A stretch of DNA of 64,000 nt from Xanthobacteraceae bacterium (GTDB taxonomy: Bacteria; Pseudomonadota; Alphaproteobacteria; Rhizobiales; Xanthobacteraceae), in contig CP075369.1 of assembly GCA_019454205.1 (NCBI GenBank), positions 186,001 to 250,000 on the forward strand, read 5' to 3'. Below are positions 25,941 through 34,664 of this stretch, piece after piece; the first letter of the stretch is position 1, and each line of letters starts with the position of its first letter. Below the pieces are notes generated by a model, which worked only from the letters and a program-made list of their open reading frames with translations, searched no databases and was not told where the DNA came from. Both the position numbers and the translations under genes were made by a program.

Positions 25941-27017
25941 ATGCGTCAGCAGCTTCGCAGCATTGCGCACTTTTTCGAGAAGTATATCGGCTGGCATCGC
26001 ATCGGCCTTGCCGTCGGCGTTACCGTTTTCGCCATCGCCGCCTATGTGCTCTACAACATCCTGCGCAAGATCAAGCTCGCCGATGTCGGCACTGCGCTCT
26101 CGAACGTCACGACCACGCAGCTCGTTCTTGCCGGCCTGCTCGTCGCCGCCGCCTATCTCACGCTGACCTTCTACGATTACTTCGCGCTGAAATCGATCGG
26201 CCGTCACGAAGTGCCGTATCACATCGCGGCCATCGGCGGTTTCACCAGCTATTCCATCGGACACAATGTCGGCTTCACGGCATTCTCCGGCGGTGCGGTG
26301 CGCTACCGCATCTATTCCGCGTCGAGCGGGCTGGACGCGATTGAGGTTGCGAAACTTTGCTTCATCGCCGGATTGACGTTCTGGCTCGGCAATATCGCCG
26401 TGCTCGGCATCGGCATGACGATCCACCCGGAAGCCGCGTCGGCGGTTGATCAGTTGCCGCCGTTCATCAATCGCATCATCGGCATCGGTTTGATCGCGGG
26501 GCTTTTCGTTTACACCATCATCGTCAGCATCAAGCCGCGCGTGATCGGCCGCTCCAACTGGAGCGTGACGCTACCCGCGGGCAAGCTGACGCTTTTGCAA
26601 ATCGCCATCGGCATCGTCGATCTCACCTGCTGCGCGCTCGCGATGTACGTGCTGATGCCGGCCAATCCGCCGATCGACTTCATTTCGCTGGCGGTGATTT
26701 TCGTTGCGTCCACGCTGCTTGGCTTTGCGAGTCACTCGCCGGGCGGTCTCGGCGTGTTCGATGCCGCCATGCTGATCGCGCTGCCGCAGTTCGGACGCGA
26801 GGATCTGCTCGCTTCATTGCTTCTGTTCCGGCTGTTCTATTTCATCGCGCCGTTCGTGATTTCGCTCATCATCATTGGCATTCGCGAATTCGTCATGAAC
26901 ATCAAGCCGCCAGTTGCGGAGCCGCCGCCTTCAAGCGAAGTGAATGCTTCCAAGGTGGTCGCAACGATTGCGACCGTAGGCGAGCCGGAGTCCGGCAAGG
27001 CGGGAAAGAAGCCGTGA
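25941..27017 (+). CDS. Lysylphosphatidylglycerol-synthase-type membrane protein (UPF0104)
   Basis: A 358-residue integral membrane protein with about eight helices, corresponding to the membrane flippase-like half of MprF. It has FTSYSIGHNVGFTAFSGGAVRYRIY (split around 94-118) and the conserved FASHSPGGLGVFDAAML segment near 256-272. The soluble aminoacyl-transferase half is absent, so it may translocate a lipid rather than synthesise lysyl-PG. The C-terminus is a Pro/Ser/Lys-rich tail. Its stop overlaps the GTG start of the next gene. Confidence 0.85.
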   Translation: MRQQLRSIAHFFEKYIGWHRIGLAVGVTVFAIAAYVLYNILRKIKLADVGTALSNVTTTQLVLAGLLVAAAYLTLTFYDYFALKSIGRHEVPYHIAAIGGFTSYSIGHNVGFTAFSGGAVRYRIYSASSGLDAIEVAKLCFIAGLTFWLGNIAVLGIGMTIHPEAASAVDQLPPFINRIIGIGLIAGLFVYTIIVSIKPRVIGRSNWSVTLPAGKLTLLQIAIGIVDLTCCALAMYVLMPANPPIDFISLAVIFVASTLLGFASHSPGGLGVFDAAMLIALPQFGREDLLASLLLFRLFYFIAPFVISLIIIGIREFVMNIKPPVAEPPPSSEVNASKVVATIATVGEPESGKAGKKP

Positions 27018-27346
27018 AGCGCCTGCGCGCCATCGCCGCTTGTGCGAGCTTGCTGCTCGCGCTTCCGGGCATGGCGCAGGATGCCGAACGCGCCGAGCTG
27101 ATGCAGCTTTATCTTGCATCCGTCGTCGCGGACCGTTGCGAATTCCCGCTGAGCGAACTTGAGGCCGACGCGATCCAGCGCGCATCGATTGCTTTGCAGA
27201 AGAAGCTGAAATTGAGCGATCAGGCCGCCGACGACCTGTTTACGGAAGTCGAGCTTGGTTTCGAGAAAAAACTCCCCGATGCCTGCAAGAAAGACGGCGA
27301 GTTTGCGAAGGGCTACGAGCAGGTACTGGAGCGGCTGCGCAAATAG
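27014..27346 (+). CDS. Small exported protein
   Basis: A 110-residue protein starting at GTG 27014, which overlaps the preceding TGA (GTGA), so it is translationally coupled. Signal peptide MKRLRAIAACASLLLALPGM-AQ, then a mostly helical mature region with two cysteines (ADRCEFPL and LPDACKKD) likely forming a disulfide. I do not recognise the family. The coupling suggests it works with the UPF0104 membrane protein. Confidence 0.72.
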   Translation: MKRLRAIAACASLLLALPGMAQDAERAELMQLYLASVVADRCEFPLSELEADAIQRASIALQKKLKLSDQAADDLFTEVELGFEKKLPDACKKDGEFAKGYEQVLERLRK

Positions 27347-27350
27347 CGGC

Positions 27351-27959
27351 TTACTGCATTCCCGGAATCTTCAGACCTTTCGGTAGCCGCACGACATTGA
27401 CGCCGGCGGGCACTTCGAAATCGGCAGGGTTCTGCGGCCGCCGGTTGACTTTCGTCACCTCGAAAACGGCCTGCCGCTGTCCGGCGATTTCCGCTTCGGT
27501 CTTGAGCAGGATGTTGTCGGCGCCGATACAGGCCGTCGCCTTGCCGGTCTTCGCGGTGATCTCCCACAACGTGCAGGACTCGCCGCCCGCCGTCGATGTG
27601 CCGACGCGGCGTCCTTCGCCGACGACCTGACCGAGGCCGAGATCTTCGCCGAAATCGATCTCGAAGGCATTGATCTGGTCGAGGCCGGGAATTTTCGCGA
27701 TCATCACCATCTTCTTTGTGTTCAGATCGGCGATCCCGATGATCGGCTGGTTGGTGCCGGGGATCGAAAACTCGACGCGCACCCGGCCCTTGCTGTGGCG
27801 GATGAGCATTTCCGCGGCATCGCTGATTTTCGCATTCGCTTCGTAGTCGATGGTGGGCAGCGGCACCGGTTCGGCGCGCGCGATGGTGACGGAGAAGGCA
27901 ATGCAAACGGCGGCGGCCGTCAGCGCGGCGCGCACGGGCTGTAGCGGGAGAATCGGCAT
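27351..27959 (-). CDS. Hypothetical exported protein
   Basis: A 202-residue protein with an N-terminal signal peptide (hydrophobic core AALTAAAVCIAFSVTIARA). The mature domain is rich in beta strands (RVRVEFSIPGTNQPIIGIADL, then KKMVMIAKIPGLDQINAFEIDF) with two cysteines (GGESCTLW and KATACIGAD), resembling DUF4412/LolA-like periplasmic proteins, but I cannot place it firmly. It is convergent with the small exported gene, four bases apart, and divergent from phoR. Confidence 0.65.
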   Translation of the reverse strand: MPILPLQPVRAALTAAAVCIAFSVTIARAEPVPLPTIDYEANAKISDAAEMLIRHSKGRVRVEFSIPGTNQPIIGIADLNTKKMVMIAKIPGLDQINAFEIDFGEDLGLGQVVGEGRRVGTSTAGGESCTLWEITAKTGKATACIGADNILLKTEAEIAGQRQAVFEVTKVNRRPQNPADFEVPAGVNVVRLPKGLKIPGMQ

Positions 27960-28056
27960 GAAAGCCTCCGGGTTCTTGCGGGAGCATGACGAAAGCCGGG
28001 CGTCCTGAACAGGCCGGATTGCTGCGCGCCCTTTTTGCGCGCTAGAAGGCTTGGCG

Positions 28057-29157
28057 ATGAGCGACATCTCGCAGTTTCCGAGAGCAGACTGGCGCACGGC
28101 GAAAGCCGAGCCGCAGATGGCCGCGATCATTCGCGCAATTCCTGAGCCTGCGCTTTTGTTGCGCTTCGACGGCGCGGTGCTGGCGGGAAACGCCGCGGCT
28201 GATGTGGCGCTGGGAGCGGTTCGGGTCGGTTCGCCGGTTTCGCTCACTGTGCGCGCGCCTGAGATCGTCGAAGCAGTACGCGAAGTCGGCGGGGGCGGCG
28301 CGGCGCGGCTGGTTTCCTTCAACCTGCGCGTTCCGCACGATCGCGCGTTCGACGCGCACATCACGCCGATCGGCCTCGAAGAGAGCTTTTCCACGCAATA
28401 CCAGATTCCCGGCTATATCCTCGTCGTATTCCGCGACCGCACCGAGGCGATGCGCGTGGACCAGATGCGCGCGGATTTCGTCGCCAATGCCAGCCACGAA
28501 CTGCGCACGCCGCTCGCTTCGCTTGCGGGCTTCATTGACACCTTGCGCGGCCCCGCCCGTGACGACCCCGCGATGCGCGAGAAATTCCTCGGCATCATGG
28601 CAGAACAGGCGCGGCGTATGTCGCGCCTGATCGACGATCTACTCTCGCTGTCCCGTATCGAACTGAACGCCCATGTGCTGCCGGAGACGGTCGTCGATCT
28701 GAACCCGATCGCCGCGCATGTACGGGATTCGCTATCACCGCTCGCACGGGAGCGCGGTGTCGAGGTGACTCTGGAAACGTCTCCCGGACAGTTGCTGGTT
28801 CGTGGCGAGCGCGATGACCTGATCCGTCTCGTCGAGAACCTCGTCGAGAATGCGCTGAAATACGGCGTGAACGGCAAGCGCGTCGAGATCACGCTGTCTT
28901 CGGACAACGCCGAAGCCGTGATCTCGGTGCGCGATTTCGGTCCCGGCATTGCGCCCGAACACCTGCCGCGTCTGACGGAGCGTTTTTATCGCGTGGACGT
29001 CGCGCACAGCCGCGAGCAGGGCGGCACCGGTCTTGGCCTTGCGCTGGTCAAGCATATCGTGGCGCGCCATCGCGGCCGCCTCTCCATCGAAAGCGAGCCG
29101 GGCAGCGGTGCGACATTCATTGTCCGCATCCCCTTGTCCACGGCGGAGCGCCGCTAA
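28057..29157 (+). CDS. phoR: Phosphate regulon sensor histidine kinase PhoR, no membrane anchor visible
   Basis: A 366-residue kinase of the phosphate regulon. A PAS-like domain (about 20-125) leads into HisKA with phospho-acceptor His in NASHELRTPLASLAGF, the N box NLVENALKYG, G1 DFGPGIAP and G2 GTGLGLALV, all as in PhoR. There is no N-terminal membrane helix, and the frame is closed by TGA at 28006, so the protein seems cytoplasmic. The ATG at 28057 fits an AGAAGG site better than the TTG six bases upstream. It precedes pstSCAB-phoU-phoB. Confidence 0.93.
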   Translation: MSDISQFPRADWRTAKAEPQMAAIIRAIPEPALLLRFDGAVLAGNAAADVALGAVRVGSPVSLTVRAPEIVEAVREVGGGGAARLVSFNLRVPHDRAFDAHITPIGLEESFSTQYQIPGYILVVFRDRTEAMRVDQMRADFVANASHELRTPLASLAGFIDTLRGPARDDPAMREKFLGIMAEQARRMSRLIDDLLSLSRIELNAHVLPETVVDLNPIAAHVRDSLSPLARERGVEVTLETSPGQLLVRGERDDLIRLVENLVENALKYGVNGKRVEITLSSDNAEAVISVRDFGPGIAPEHLPRLTERFYRVDVAHSREQGGTGLGLALVKHIVARHRGRLSIESEPGSGATFIVRIPLSTAERR

Positions 29158-29183
29158 AATCCAGCGATTCCAGACTGTTACGG

Positions 29184-29211
29184 TGTCATGCAGGCGTCAT
29201 GGGGCCGTCAT
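29184..29211 (+). promoter_or_regulatory. Pho box: three PhoB half-sites upstream of pstS
   Basis: TGTCAT (29184-29189), CGTCAT (29195-29200) and CGTCAT (29206-29211), each starting 11 bases after the last, the PhoB direct-repeat geometry. The array lies about 100 bases upstream of the pstS start, so phosphate starvation should activate pstS and the operon through PhoB. Confidence 0.82.
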
Positions 29212-29308
29212 AGAAGCGAAATGCGGTCCCCCTAGGAGTCCCGCGGAACCGGCAAGGAAAGGCAGCGAGGCTGCCGGCCGGTAGCCTTCACAGGAAGGAG
29301 TGTTCTCC

Positions 29309-30361
29309 GTGAAACCCAAATCTTTCGCACTTCGCGCGGCCATCGCGCTCACCGGCGTCACCGTCGCCGGATACGCCCTCGCAGCCGACATTTCGGGTGC
29401 GGGCGCCAGCTTCCCTTATCCGGTCTACGCCAAGTGGGCGGACAGCTATAAGAAGCTGACCAATGTCGGCCTGAACTATCAGTCGATCGGTTCCGGCGGC
29501 GGCATCAAGCAGATCATCGCCAAGACCGTGACCTTCGGCGCGACCGACGCGCCGATGAAAGCCGAAGACCTCGAGAAGAACGGCCTCGTGCAGTTTCCGA
29601 CCGTGATCGGCGGTGTCGTGCCGGTCGTGAACCTCGAAGGCGTCAAGCCGGGCGAACTCAAGATCGACGGCGCGACGCTTGCGCAGATCTTCCTCGGCAA
29701 CATCAAGACCTGGAACGATCCCGCGATCCAGAAGCTCAACCCGAACGTGAAGCTGCCGAACACGGCGATTGCCATTGTGCACCGCTCGGACGGCTCCGGC
29801 ACCACGTTCCTGTTCACCAACTATCTCGGCAAGGTGAGCAAGGAATGGGATGAGAAGGTCGGAGTTTCGACCGCTGTGAAGTGGGTCGTCGGCATCGGCG
29901 CCAAGGGCAACGAAGGTGTCGCCAACACGGTTGCGCAGACGAAGGGTGCGATCGGCTACGTCGAGTACGCCTACGCCAAGCAGAACAAGCTGACGCACCT
30001 CAACATGGTGAACCGTGACGGCAAGACCGTCGAGCCGAGCATCGCTGCCTTCCAGGCTGCGGCTGCCACCGCCGACTGGGCCAAGGCTGCTGGTTTCAAC
30101 GTGATCCTGACCGACCAGGCCGGCGAAAAGACCTGGCCGATCGCGGGTGCGACCTTCATCCTGATCCACAAGCAGCCGGCCGATGCCGCTGCCGCCACCG
30201 ACGCGCTCAAGTTCTTCGACTGGGCGTATCGCAACGGCGCCAAGGAAGCCGAAGCGCTTGACTACGTTCCGCTCCCGGCGTCCACGATCGACCTCATCCG
30301 CAAGGCTTGGGGCGAGATCAAGGGTCCGGACGGCAAGGCGCTGTTCAATCCGGGTTCGTAA
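29309..30361 (+). CDS. pstS: Phosphate ABC transporter, substrate-binding protein
   Basis: A 350-residue periplasmic binding protein with a signal peptide (FALRAAIALTGVTVAGYALA) and the phosphate-binding motifs AGASFPYP near the mature N-terminus and HRSDGSGTTF for phosphate contacts. The start is the GTG at 29309, placed about 8 bases after an AGGAAGGAG ribosome-binding site; the in-frame GTG at 29300 overlaps that site. First of pstSCAB-phoU-phoB; a triple Pho box lies upstream. Confidence 0.97.
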   Translation: MKPKSFALRAAIALTGVTVAGYALAADISGAGASFPYPVYAKWADSYKKLTNVGLNYQSIGSGGGIKQIIAKTVTFGATDAPMKAEDLEKNGLVQFPTVIGGVVPVVNLEGVKPGELKIDGATLAQIFLGNIKTWNDPAIQKLNPNVKLPNTAIAIVHRSDGSGTTFLFTNYLGKVSKEWDEKVGVSTAVKWVVGIGAKGNEGVANTVAQTKGAIGYVEYAYAKQNKLTHLNMVNRDGKTVEPSIAAFQAAAATADWAKAAGFNVILTDQAGEKTWPIAGATFILIHKQPADAAAATDALKFFDWAYRNGAKEAEALDYVPLPASTIDLIRKAWGEIKGPDGKALFNPGS

Positions 30362-30392
30362 CGTCAACGTTGCGTAGCAATTCGCGGATAAG

Positions 30393-30421
30393 CCTGCGGG
30401 GGCGCGTGATGCTCCCGTAGG
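30393..30421 (+). other. Hairpin in the pstS-pstC gap
   Basis: CCTGCGGG (30393-30400) can pair with CCCGTAGG (30414-30421; one G-U) around a 13-base loop. There is no T run, so it is more likely an mRNA-stabilising structure that keeps pstS abundant relative to pstCAB than a terminator. Confidence 0.45.
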
Positions 30422-30470
30422 TGCCGCGAGCCACAAGATAAAAATCCGAAATGCGCCGCAGGGGGCGGGG

Positions 30471-31472
30471 ATGGTTGAGTTGACGTTCGATCCGGCGGAA
30501 GCGCGTACCGCGGAAAAGCAGAAAGACCCGCAGCGTGCTTCGCTCGGCCGTCTGGTTCTCAGCGACCGTATTTTCAAGCTCCTGACGCGCGCCGCTGCCG
30601 CGTTCGTGCTGATCATTCTGTTCGGCGTCATCGTCACGCTGATCGAAGGCTCGCTGCCTGCGCTCAAACACTTCGGCCTCAGCTTTCTCTGGACCGAAGA
30701 CTGGAATCCAGTGAAGCAGCGCTTCGGCGCGCTCGCACCGATCTACGGCACGATCGTTACCTCGATCATTGCCATGCTGGTCGCAGTTCCGGTCGGTCTC
30801 GGTATCGCGATTTTCCTGACCGAACTCTGCCCGCAATTCCTGCGCCGTCCCATCGGCATCGCCATCGAATTGCTCGCGGGCATTCCCTCGATCATCTACG
30901 GCATCTGGGGCTTGTTCATTTTCGCGCCGTTTCTGCAGGGAACGTTGCAGCCACTCCTGATCAATACCGTCGGCAACGTGCCGGGCATCGGTTTCCTCTT
31001 CGCCGGACCGCCTTACGGCATCGGCGTTCTCACCGCAGGTCTCGTGCTTGCGATCATGGTGCTGCCGTTCATCGCTTCCATCACGCGCGACGTATTCGAA
31101 ACGGTGCCGCCGGTCTTGAAAGAATCCGCCTACGGCCTCGGCGCAACTACATGGGAAGTCGTCTGGAAGGTCGTGCTGCCGTATACCCGCGTCGGCGTCA
31201 TCGGCGGCGTGATGCTGGCGCTCGGCCGCGCGCTCGGCGAAACCATGGCGATTACCTTCGTGATCGGTAACGCGCACCGCATCAGTGCTTCGGTGCTGCA
31301 ACCCGGCACGACGATCTCCGCCGCCATCGCCAACGAATTCGTGGAAGCGATCGAGACGCTGCACACCGCCTCGCTGACCGCGCTCGGCCTGATCCTGTTC
31401 GTGATCACGTTCATCGTGCTCGCGGCGGCACGATTGCTGCTCGCCACGCTGAACAAGCGCGCGGGAGGCTAG
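30471..31472 (+). CDS. pstC: Phosphate ABC transporter permease PstC
   Basis: A 333-residue inner-membrane permease with about six helices and the BPD-transport EAA region (ESAYGLGATTWEVVWKVVLP). The N-terminal about 35 residues are hydrophilic. With PstA it forms the phosphate channel. It lies 109 bases after pstS, the only sizeable gap in the operon, and 1 base before pstA. Confidence 0.96.
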   Translation: MVELTFDPAEARTAEKQKDPQRASLGRLVLSDRIFKLLTRAAAAFVLIILFGVIVTLIEGSLPALKHFGLSFLWTEDWNPVKQRFGALAPIYGTIVTSIIAMLVAVPVGLGIAIFLTELCPQFLRRPIGIAIELLAGIPSIIYGIWGLFIFAPFLQGTLQPLLINTVGNVPGIGFLFAGPPYGIGVLTAGLVLAIMVLPFIASITRDVFETVPPVLKESAYGLGATTWEVVWKVVLPYTRVGVIGGVMLALGRALGETMAITFVIGNAHRISASVLQPGTTISAAIANEFVEAIETLHTASLTALGLILFVITFIVLAAARLLLATLNKRAGG

Positions 31473-31473
31473 G

Positions 31474-32316
31474 ATGGACAACGGTCTCTATAAGCGCCGC
31501 AAGCTGCGTAACCGCTTTCATCTCACCATGTCGGTGCTGACGGCCGTATTCGGCCTGAGCTGGCTGGTGCTGATCCTGGCGATGCTGTTTTACAAGGGCT
31601 TCTCCGGCCTCAATCTTGCGGTCTTCACGCAGATGACGCCGCCGCCCGGCAGCGACGGCGGGTTGCTCAACGCCATCGTCGGCAGCCTGATCCTGACCTT
31701 CCTCGGCGTGATCATCGGTACGCCGATTGCCATTCTCGCCGGCACCTACATGGCGGAATACGGCCGTTACTCGAAGCTGACCAACGTGGTGCGCTTCATC
31801 AACGACATCCTGCTCTCGGCGCCATCCATCGTGATCGGCCTTTTCGTCTACGGCATCATGGTCAAGCCGATGGGACACTTCTCCGGCATCGCCGGCGGTG
31901 TGGCGCTTGCAATTCTCGTCATCCCGGTCGTCGTGCGCACCACCGAGGACATGCTGTTGCTGGTGCCGAACCAGATGCGCGAAGCGGCGGCCGCGCTTGG
32001 CGCGCCGCGCTGGACCGTAATTCGCTACGTGAGCTATCGCGCGGCGAAGACCGGCATCATCACCGGCATCCTGCTCGCGATTGCGCGCATCTCCGGCGAA
32101 ACCGCGCCGCTCCTGTTCACGGCGCTCAACAACCAGTTCTGGAACGTGAACGTGCTGCAGCCGACGCCGAGCCTGCCGGTCGTGATCTTCCAGTTCGCGC
32201 TCTCGCCCTATGAAGACTGGCAGCGTCTGGCCTGGACCGGCGCGTTGCTGATTACTGTTGCAGTTCTGACGCTGAGCGTTCTCGCCCGCGTCCTGGTATC
32301 GAGGAAGGCAAACTAA
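31474..32316 (+). CDS. pstA: Phosphate ABC transporter permease PstA
   Basis: A 280-residue permease with six helices and the EAA loop MREAAAALGAPRWTVIRYV. It partners PstC. Its TAA overlaps the pstB ATG (TAATG), coupling translation to the ATPase subunit. Confidence 0.96.
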   Translation: MDNGLYKRRKLRNRFHLTMSVLTAVFGLSWLVLILAMLFYKGFSGLNLAVFTQMTPPPGSDGGLLNAIVGSLILTFLGVIIGTPIAILAGTYMAEYGRYSKLTNVVRFINDILLSAPSIVIGLFVYGIMVKPMGHFSGIAGGVALAILVIPVVVRTTEDMLLLVPNQMREAAAALGAPRWTVIRYVSYRAAKTGIITGILLAIARISGETAPLLFTALNNQFWNVNVLQPTPSLPVVIFQFALSPYEDWQRLAWTGALLITVAVLTLSVLARVLVSRKAN

Positions 32317-33116
32317 TGGCCACTTTTGCAGTTCACGCCGCGGCGGATTCGCTTTCCAACGCGAAGCCGAAGATGGACATCAAGGATGTGTCTTTCTACT
32401 ACGCCGACAACAAAGCGCTGAAGAACATCAGCCTTCCGCTCTACGAGCAGCGCGTGACCGCGCTGATCGGCCCTTCGGGCTGCGGCAAGTCCACGCTGCT
32501 GCGGATTCTCAACCGCATCTATGAACTTTATCCGGGCCAGCGCGCCGACGGCACGATCACGCTGGATGGCGAGAACATCCTCGATCCGAAACTGGATGCG
32601 AACTACCTGCGCGCCAAGGTCGGCATGGTGTTCCAGAAGCCGACCCCGTTCCCGATGACGATCTACGACAACATCGCCTTCGGCGTGAAACTCTACATGA
32701 AGCCTTCGCGTGCCGAGATGGACCGGATCGTCGAGTCCTGTCTGGTTCGCACCGCGCTCTGGAATGAGGTGAAGGACCGCCTGCATACGTCCGCGCTGGG
32801 CCTCTCCGGCGGCCAGCAGCAACGCCTTTGCATCGCGCGGACCATCGCGGTGAAGCCAGAGGTGGTTCTGTTCGACGAACCGACCTCCGCGCTCGACCCG
32901 ATCTCGACTGCGAAGATCGAGGAACTGATCGACGAACTGAAACGCGATTTCACCATCGTCATCGTTACCCACAACATGCAGCAGGCCGCGCGCGTCGCCG
33001 ACCTGACCGCGTTCATGTACCTCGGCGACCTGATCGAAGCCGGGGCGACGACGACGATGTTCTCCAATCCCAAGGACAACCGCACGCTCGACTACATTAC
33101 GGGGCGCTTCGGCTAA
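32316..33116 (+). CDS. pstB: Phosphate ABC transporter ATP-binding protein PstB
   Basis: A 266-residue ATPase with Walker A GPSGCGKST, signature LSGGQQQRLCIAR, Walker B VVLFDEPTSALDP and a switch His in IVTHNMQQAAR. It powers phosphate uptake through PstCA and joins PhoU in signalling to PhoR. Starts inside the pstA stop codon. Confidence 0.98.
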   Translation: MATFAVHAAADSLSNAKPKMDIKDVSFYYADNKALKNISLPLYEQRVTALIGPSGCGKSTLLRILNRIYELYPGQRADGTITLDGENILDPKLDANYLRAKVGMVFQKPTPFPMTIYDNIAFGVKLYMKPSRAEMDRIVESCLVRTALWNEVKDRLHTSALGLSGGQQQRLCIARTIAVKPEVVLFDEPTSALDPISTAKIEELIDELKRDFTIVIVTHNMQQAARVADLTAFMYLGDLIEAGATTTMFSNPKDNRTLDYITGRFG

Positions 33117-33136
33117 GCCGCCGAACGAGGATCATC

Positions 33137-33853
33137 ATGGCAAGCCATATCGTTACCGCCTTCGAGAACGAACTCCGCGAAATCAGCCGCAAGGTTGCCG
33201 AAATGGGCGGCCTCGCGGAAAAAGCGGTGGTCGACTCCACCGACGCGCTGATCAAGCGCGACAGCATCCTGGCCCAGCGCGTGATCGCCGCCGATACGCG
33301 GCTCGACCAGTTGCAGCGCGAGATCGAGGACGACGCCATCACGTTGATCGCTCGTCGCCAGCCGCTCGCGGTTGATCTGCGTGAAGTCGTTTCCGCTATC
33401 CGCATCTGCAACGATCTGGAGCGGGTCGGCGATCTCGCCAAGAATACCGCGAAGCGCGTGCTTGCGCTCAAGGGCGAATATCAGGCGATCGCTTTGCTGC
33501 GCGGTGTCGAGCACATGAGCGAGATCGTGCTCGAACAGCTCAAGGAAGTGCTGGATGCCTACGGTGCGCGCGACGCCGAGCGCGCGATGGCGGTCTGGAA
33601 GCGCGACGGTGCGGTGGACGATCTCTACACCTCGCTGTTCCGCGAACTCCTTACCTACATGATGGAGGATCCGCGCCAGATCACGATGTGTACGCACCTT
33701 CTGTTCGCAGCGAAGAACGTCGAGCGCATCGGCGACCACGCCACCAACATCGCCGAAACCATCCATTACCTCGTGGTCGGCGAGCAGTTGACGGACGAGC
33801 GCCCGAAGGCGGATACGTCGAGCCTGACCAACGTATCCTTCCCGCGCGTCTGA
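33137..33853 (+). CDS. phoU: Phosphate signalling regulator PhoU
   Basis: A 238-residue all-helical protein made of two similar three-helix bundles (about 5-115 and 120-215), with RICNDLERVGDLAKN and KNVERIGDHATN metal-binding repeats. It transmits the PstSCAB transport state to PhoR and prevents excess phosphate uptake. The start at 33137 is family-typical (MASHIVTAFENEL); the frame upstream reads antiparallel to pstB and is not coding. Confidence 0.96.
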   Translation: MASHIVTAFENELREISRKVAEMGGLAEKAVVDSTDALIKRDSILAQRVIAADTRLDQLQREIEDDAITLIARRQPLAVDLREVVSAIRICNDLERVGDLAKNTAKRVLALKGEYQAIALLRGVEHMSEIVLEQLKEVLDAYGARDAERAMAVWKRDGAVDDLYTSLFRELLTYMMEDPRQITMCTHLLFAAKNVERIGDHATNIAETIHYLVVGEQLTDERPKADTSSLTNVSFPRV

Positions 33854-33877
33854 CGGAGATAAGCCGGAGCGGACCTC

Positions 33878-34582
33878 ATGAAGACGAAAATACTGGTCGT
33901 CGAGGACGAAGAAGCGCTTTCCGTTTTGCTTCGCTACAATCTGGAAAGCGAAGGCTACGAAGTCGAAACCGTCGCTCGCGGCGACGAGGCGGAAATCCGG
34001 CTGAAGGAAAACCTGCCGGATGTCGTGGTGCTCGACTGGATGCTGCCCGGCCTTTCCGGCATCGAACTCTGCCGCCGGCTGCGTGCGCGTTCCGAGACGG
34101 AGCGCCTGCCGATCCTGATGCTGACCGCGCGCAGCGAAGAGACCGAGCGCGTGCGCGGGCTTTCCACCGGCGCCGACGACTACATGGTGAAGCCGTTCTC
34201 CGTGCCGGAGTTTCTGGCGCGCGTGAAGGCGCTGCTACGCCGCGCCAGCCCGGAACAGATCGCGGCGCAACTCAAATCCGGCGACATCGAACTCGACCGC
34301 GAGCGCAAGCGCGTGCATCGCGGCGAACGCGAAGTGCATCTCGGCCCGACCGAATTTCGTCTCCTCGAATTCCTGATGACCTCGCCGGGCCGCGTCTTCA
34401 CCCGCGAGCAGTTGCTGAACGCGGTCTGGGGCAGGGACGTCTATATCGACGAGCGCACCGTCGACGTGCACATCGGCCGCCTGCGCAAGACGCTGACGCG
34501 CGGCAAGGAAGCGGACCCGATCCGCACCGTGCGCGGCTCCGGCTATTCCTTCAACGAACGCTTTTCCGAAAACGCAGCCTGA
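33878..34582 (+). CDS. phoB: Phosphate regulon response regulator PhoB
   Basis: A 234-residue OmpR-family regulator. The receiver has acidic residues EDEE at 9-12, phospho-acceptor Asp53 and Lys in MVKPFSVPEFL. The winged-helix domain (about 130-228) includes LLEFLMTSPGRVFTREQLL. Phosphorylated by PhoR, it should bind the 11-base-period Pho repeats upstream of pstS. It is the last gene of the unit; a terminator follows at 34602. Confidence 0.96.
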   Translation: MKTKILVVEDEEALSVLLRYNLESEGYEVETVARGDEAEIRLKENLPDVVVLDWMLPGLSGIELCRRLRARSETERLPILMLTARSEETERVRGLSTGADDYMVKPFSVPEFLARVKALLRRASPEQIAAQLKSGDIELDRERKRVHRGEREVHLGPTEFRLLEFLMTSPGRVFTREQLLNAVWGRDVYIDERTVDVHIGRLRKTLTRGKEADPIRTVRGSGYSFNERFSENAA

Positions 34583-34601
34583 CGCTTCCGTCAGAAAGAC
34601 T

Positions 34602-34633
34602 TGTCCCCGGACTTGCGGTCCGGGGACATTTTT
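34602..34633 (+). terminator. Intrinsic terminator after phoB
   Basis: Ten-bp stem TGTCCCCGGA / TCCGGGGACA with a 7-base loop and then TTTTTC on the plus strand. It lies about 20 bases past the phoB stop and faces the convergent gcrA gene. Confidence 0.88.
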
Positions 34634-34664
34634 CTTTCGGAAGCAGTGACGCTGCGGGGTTGCG

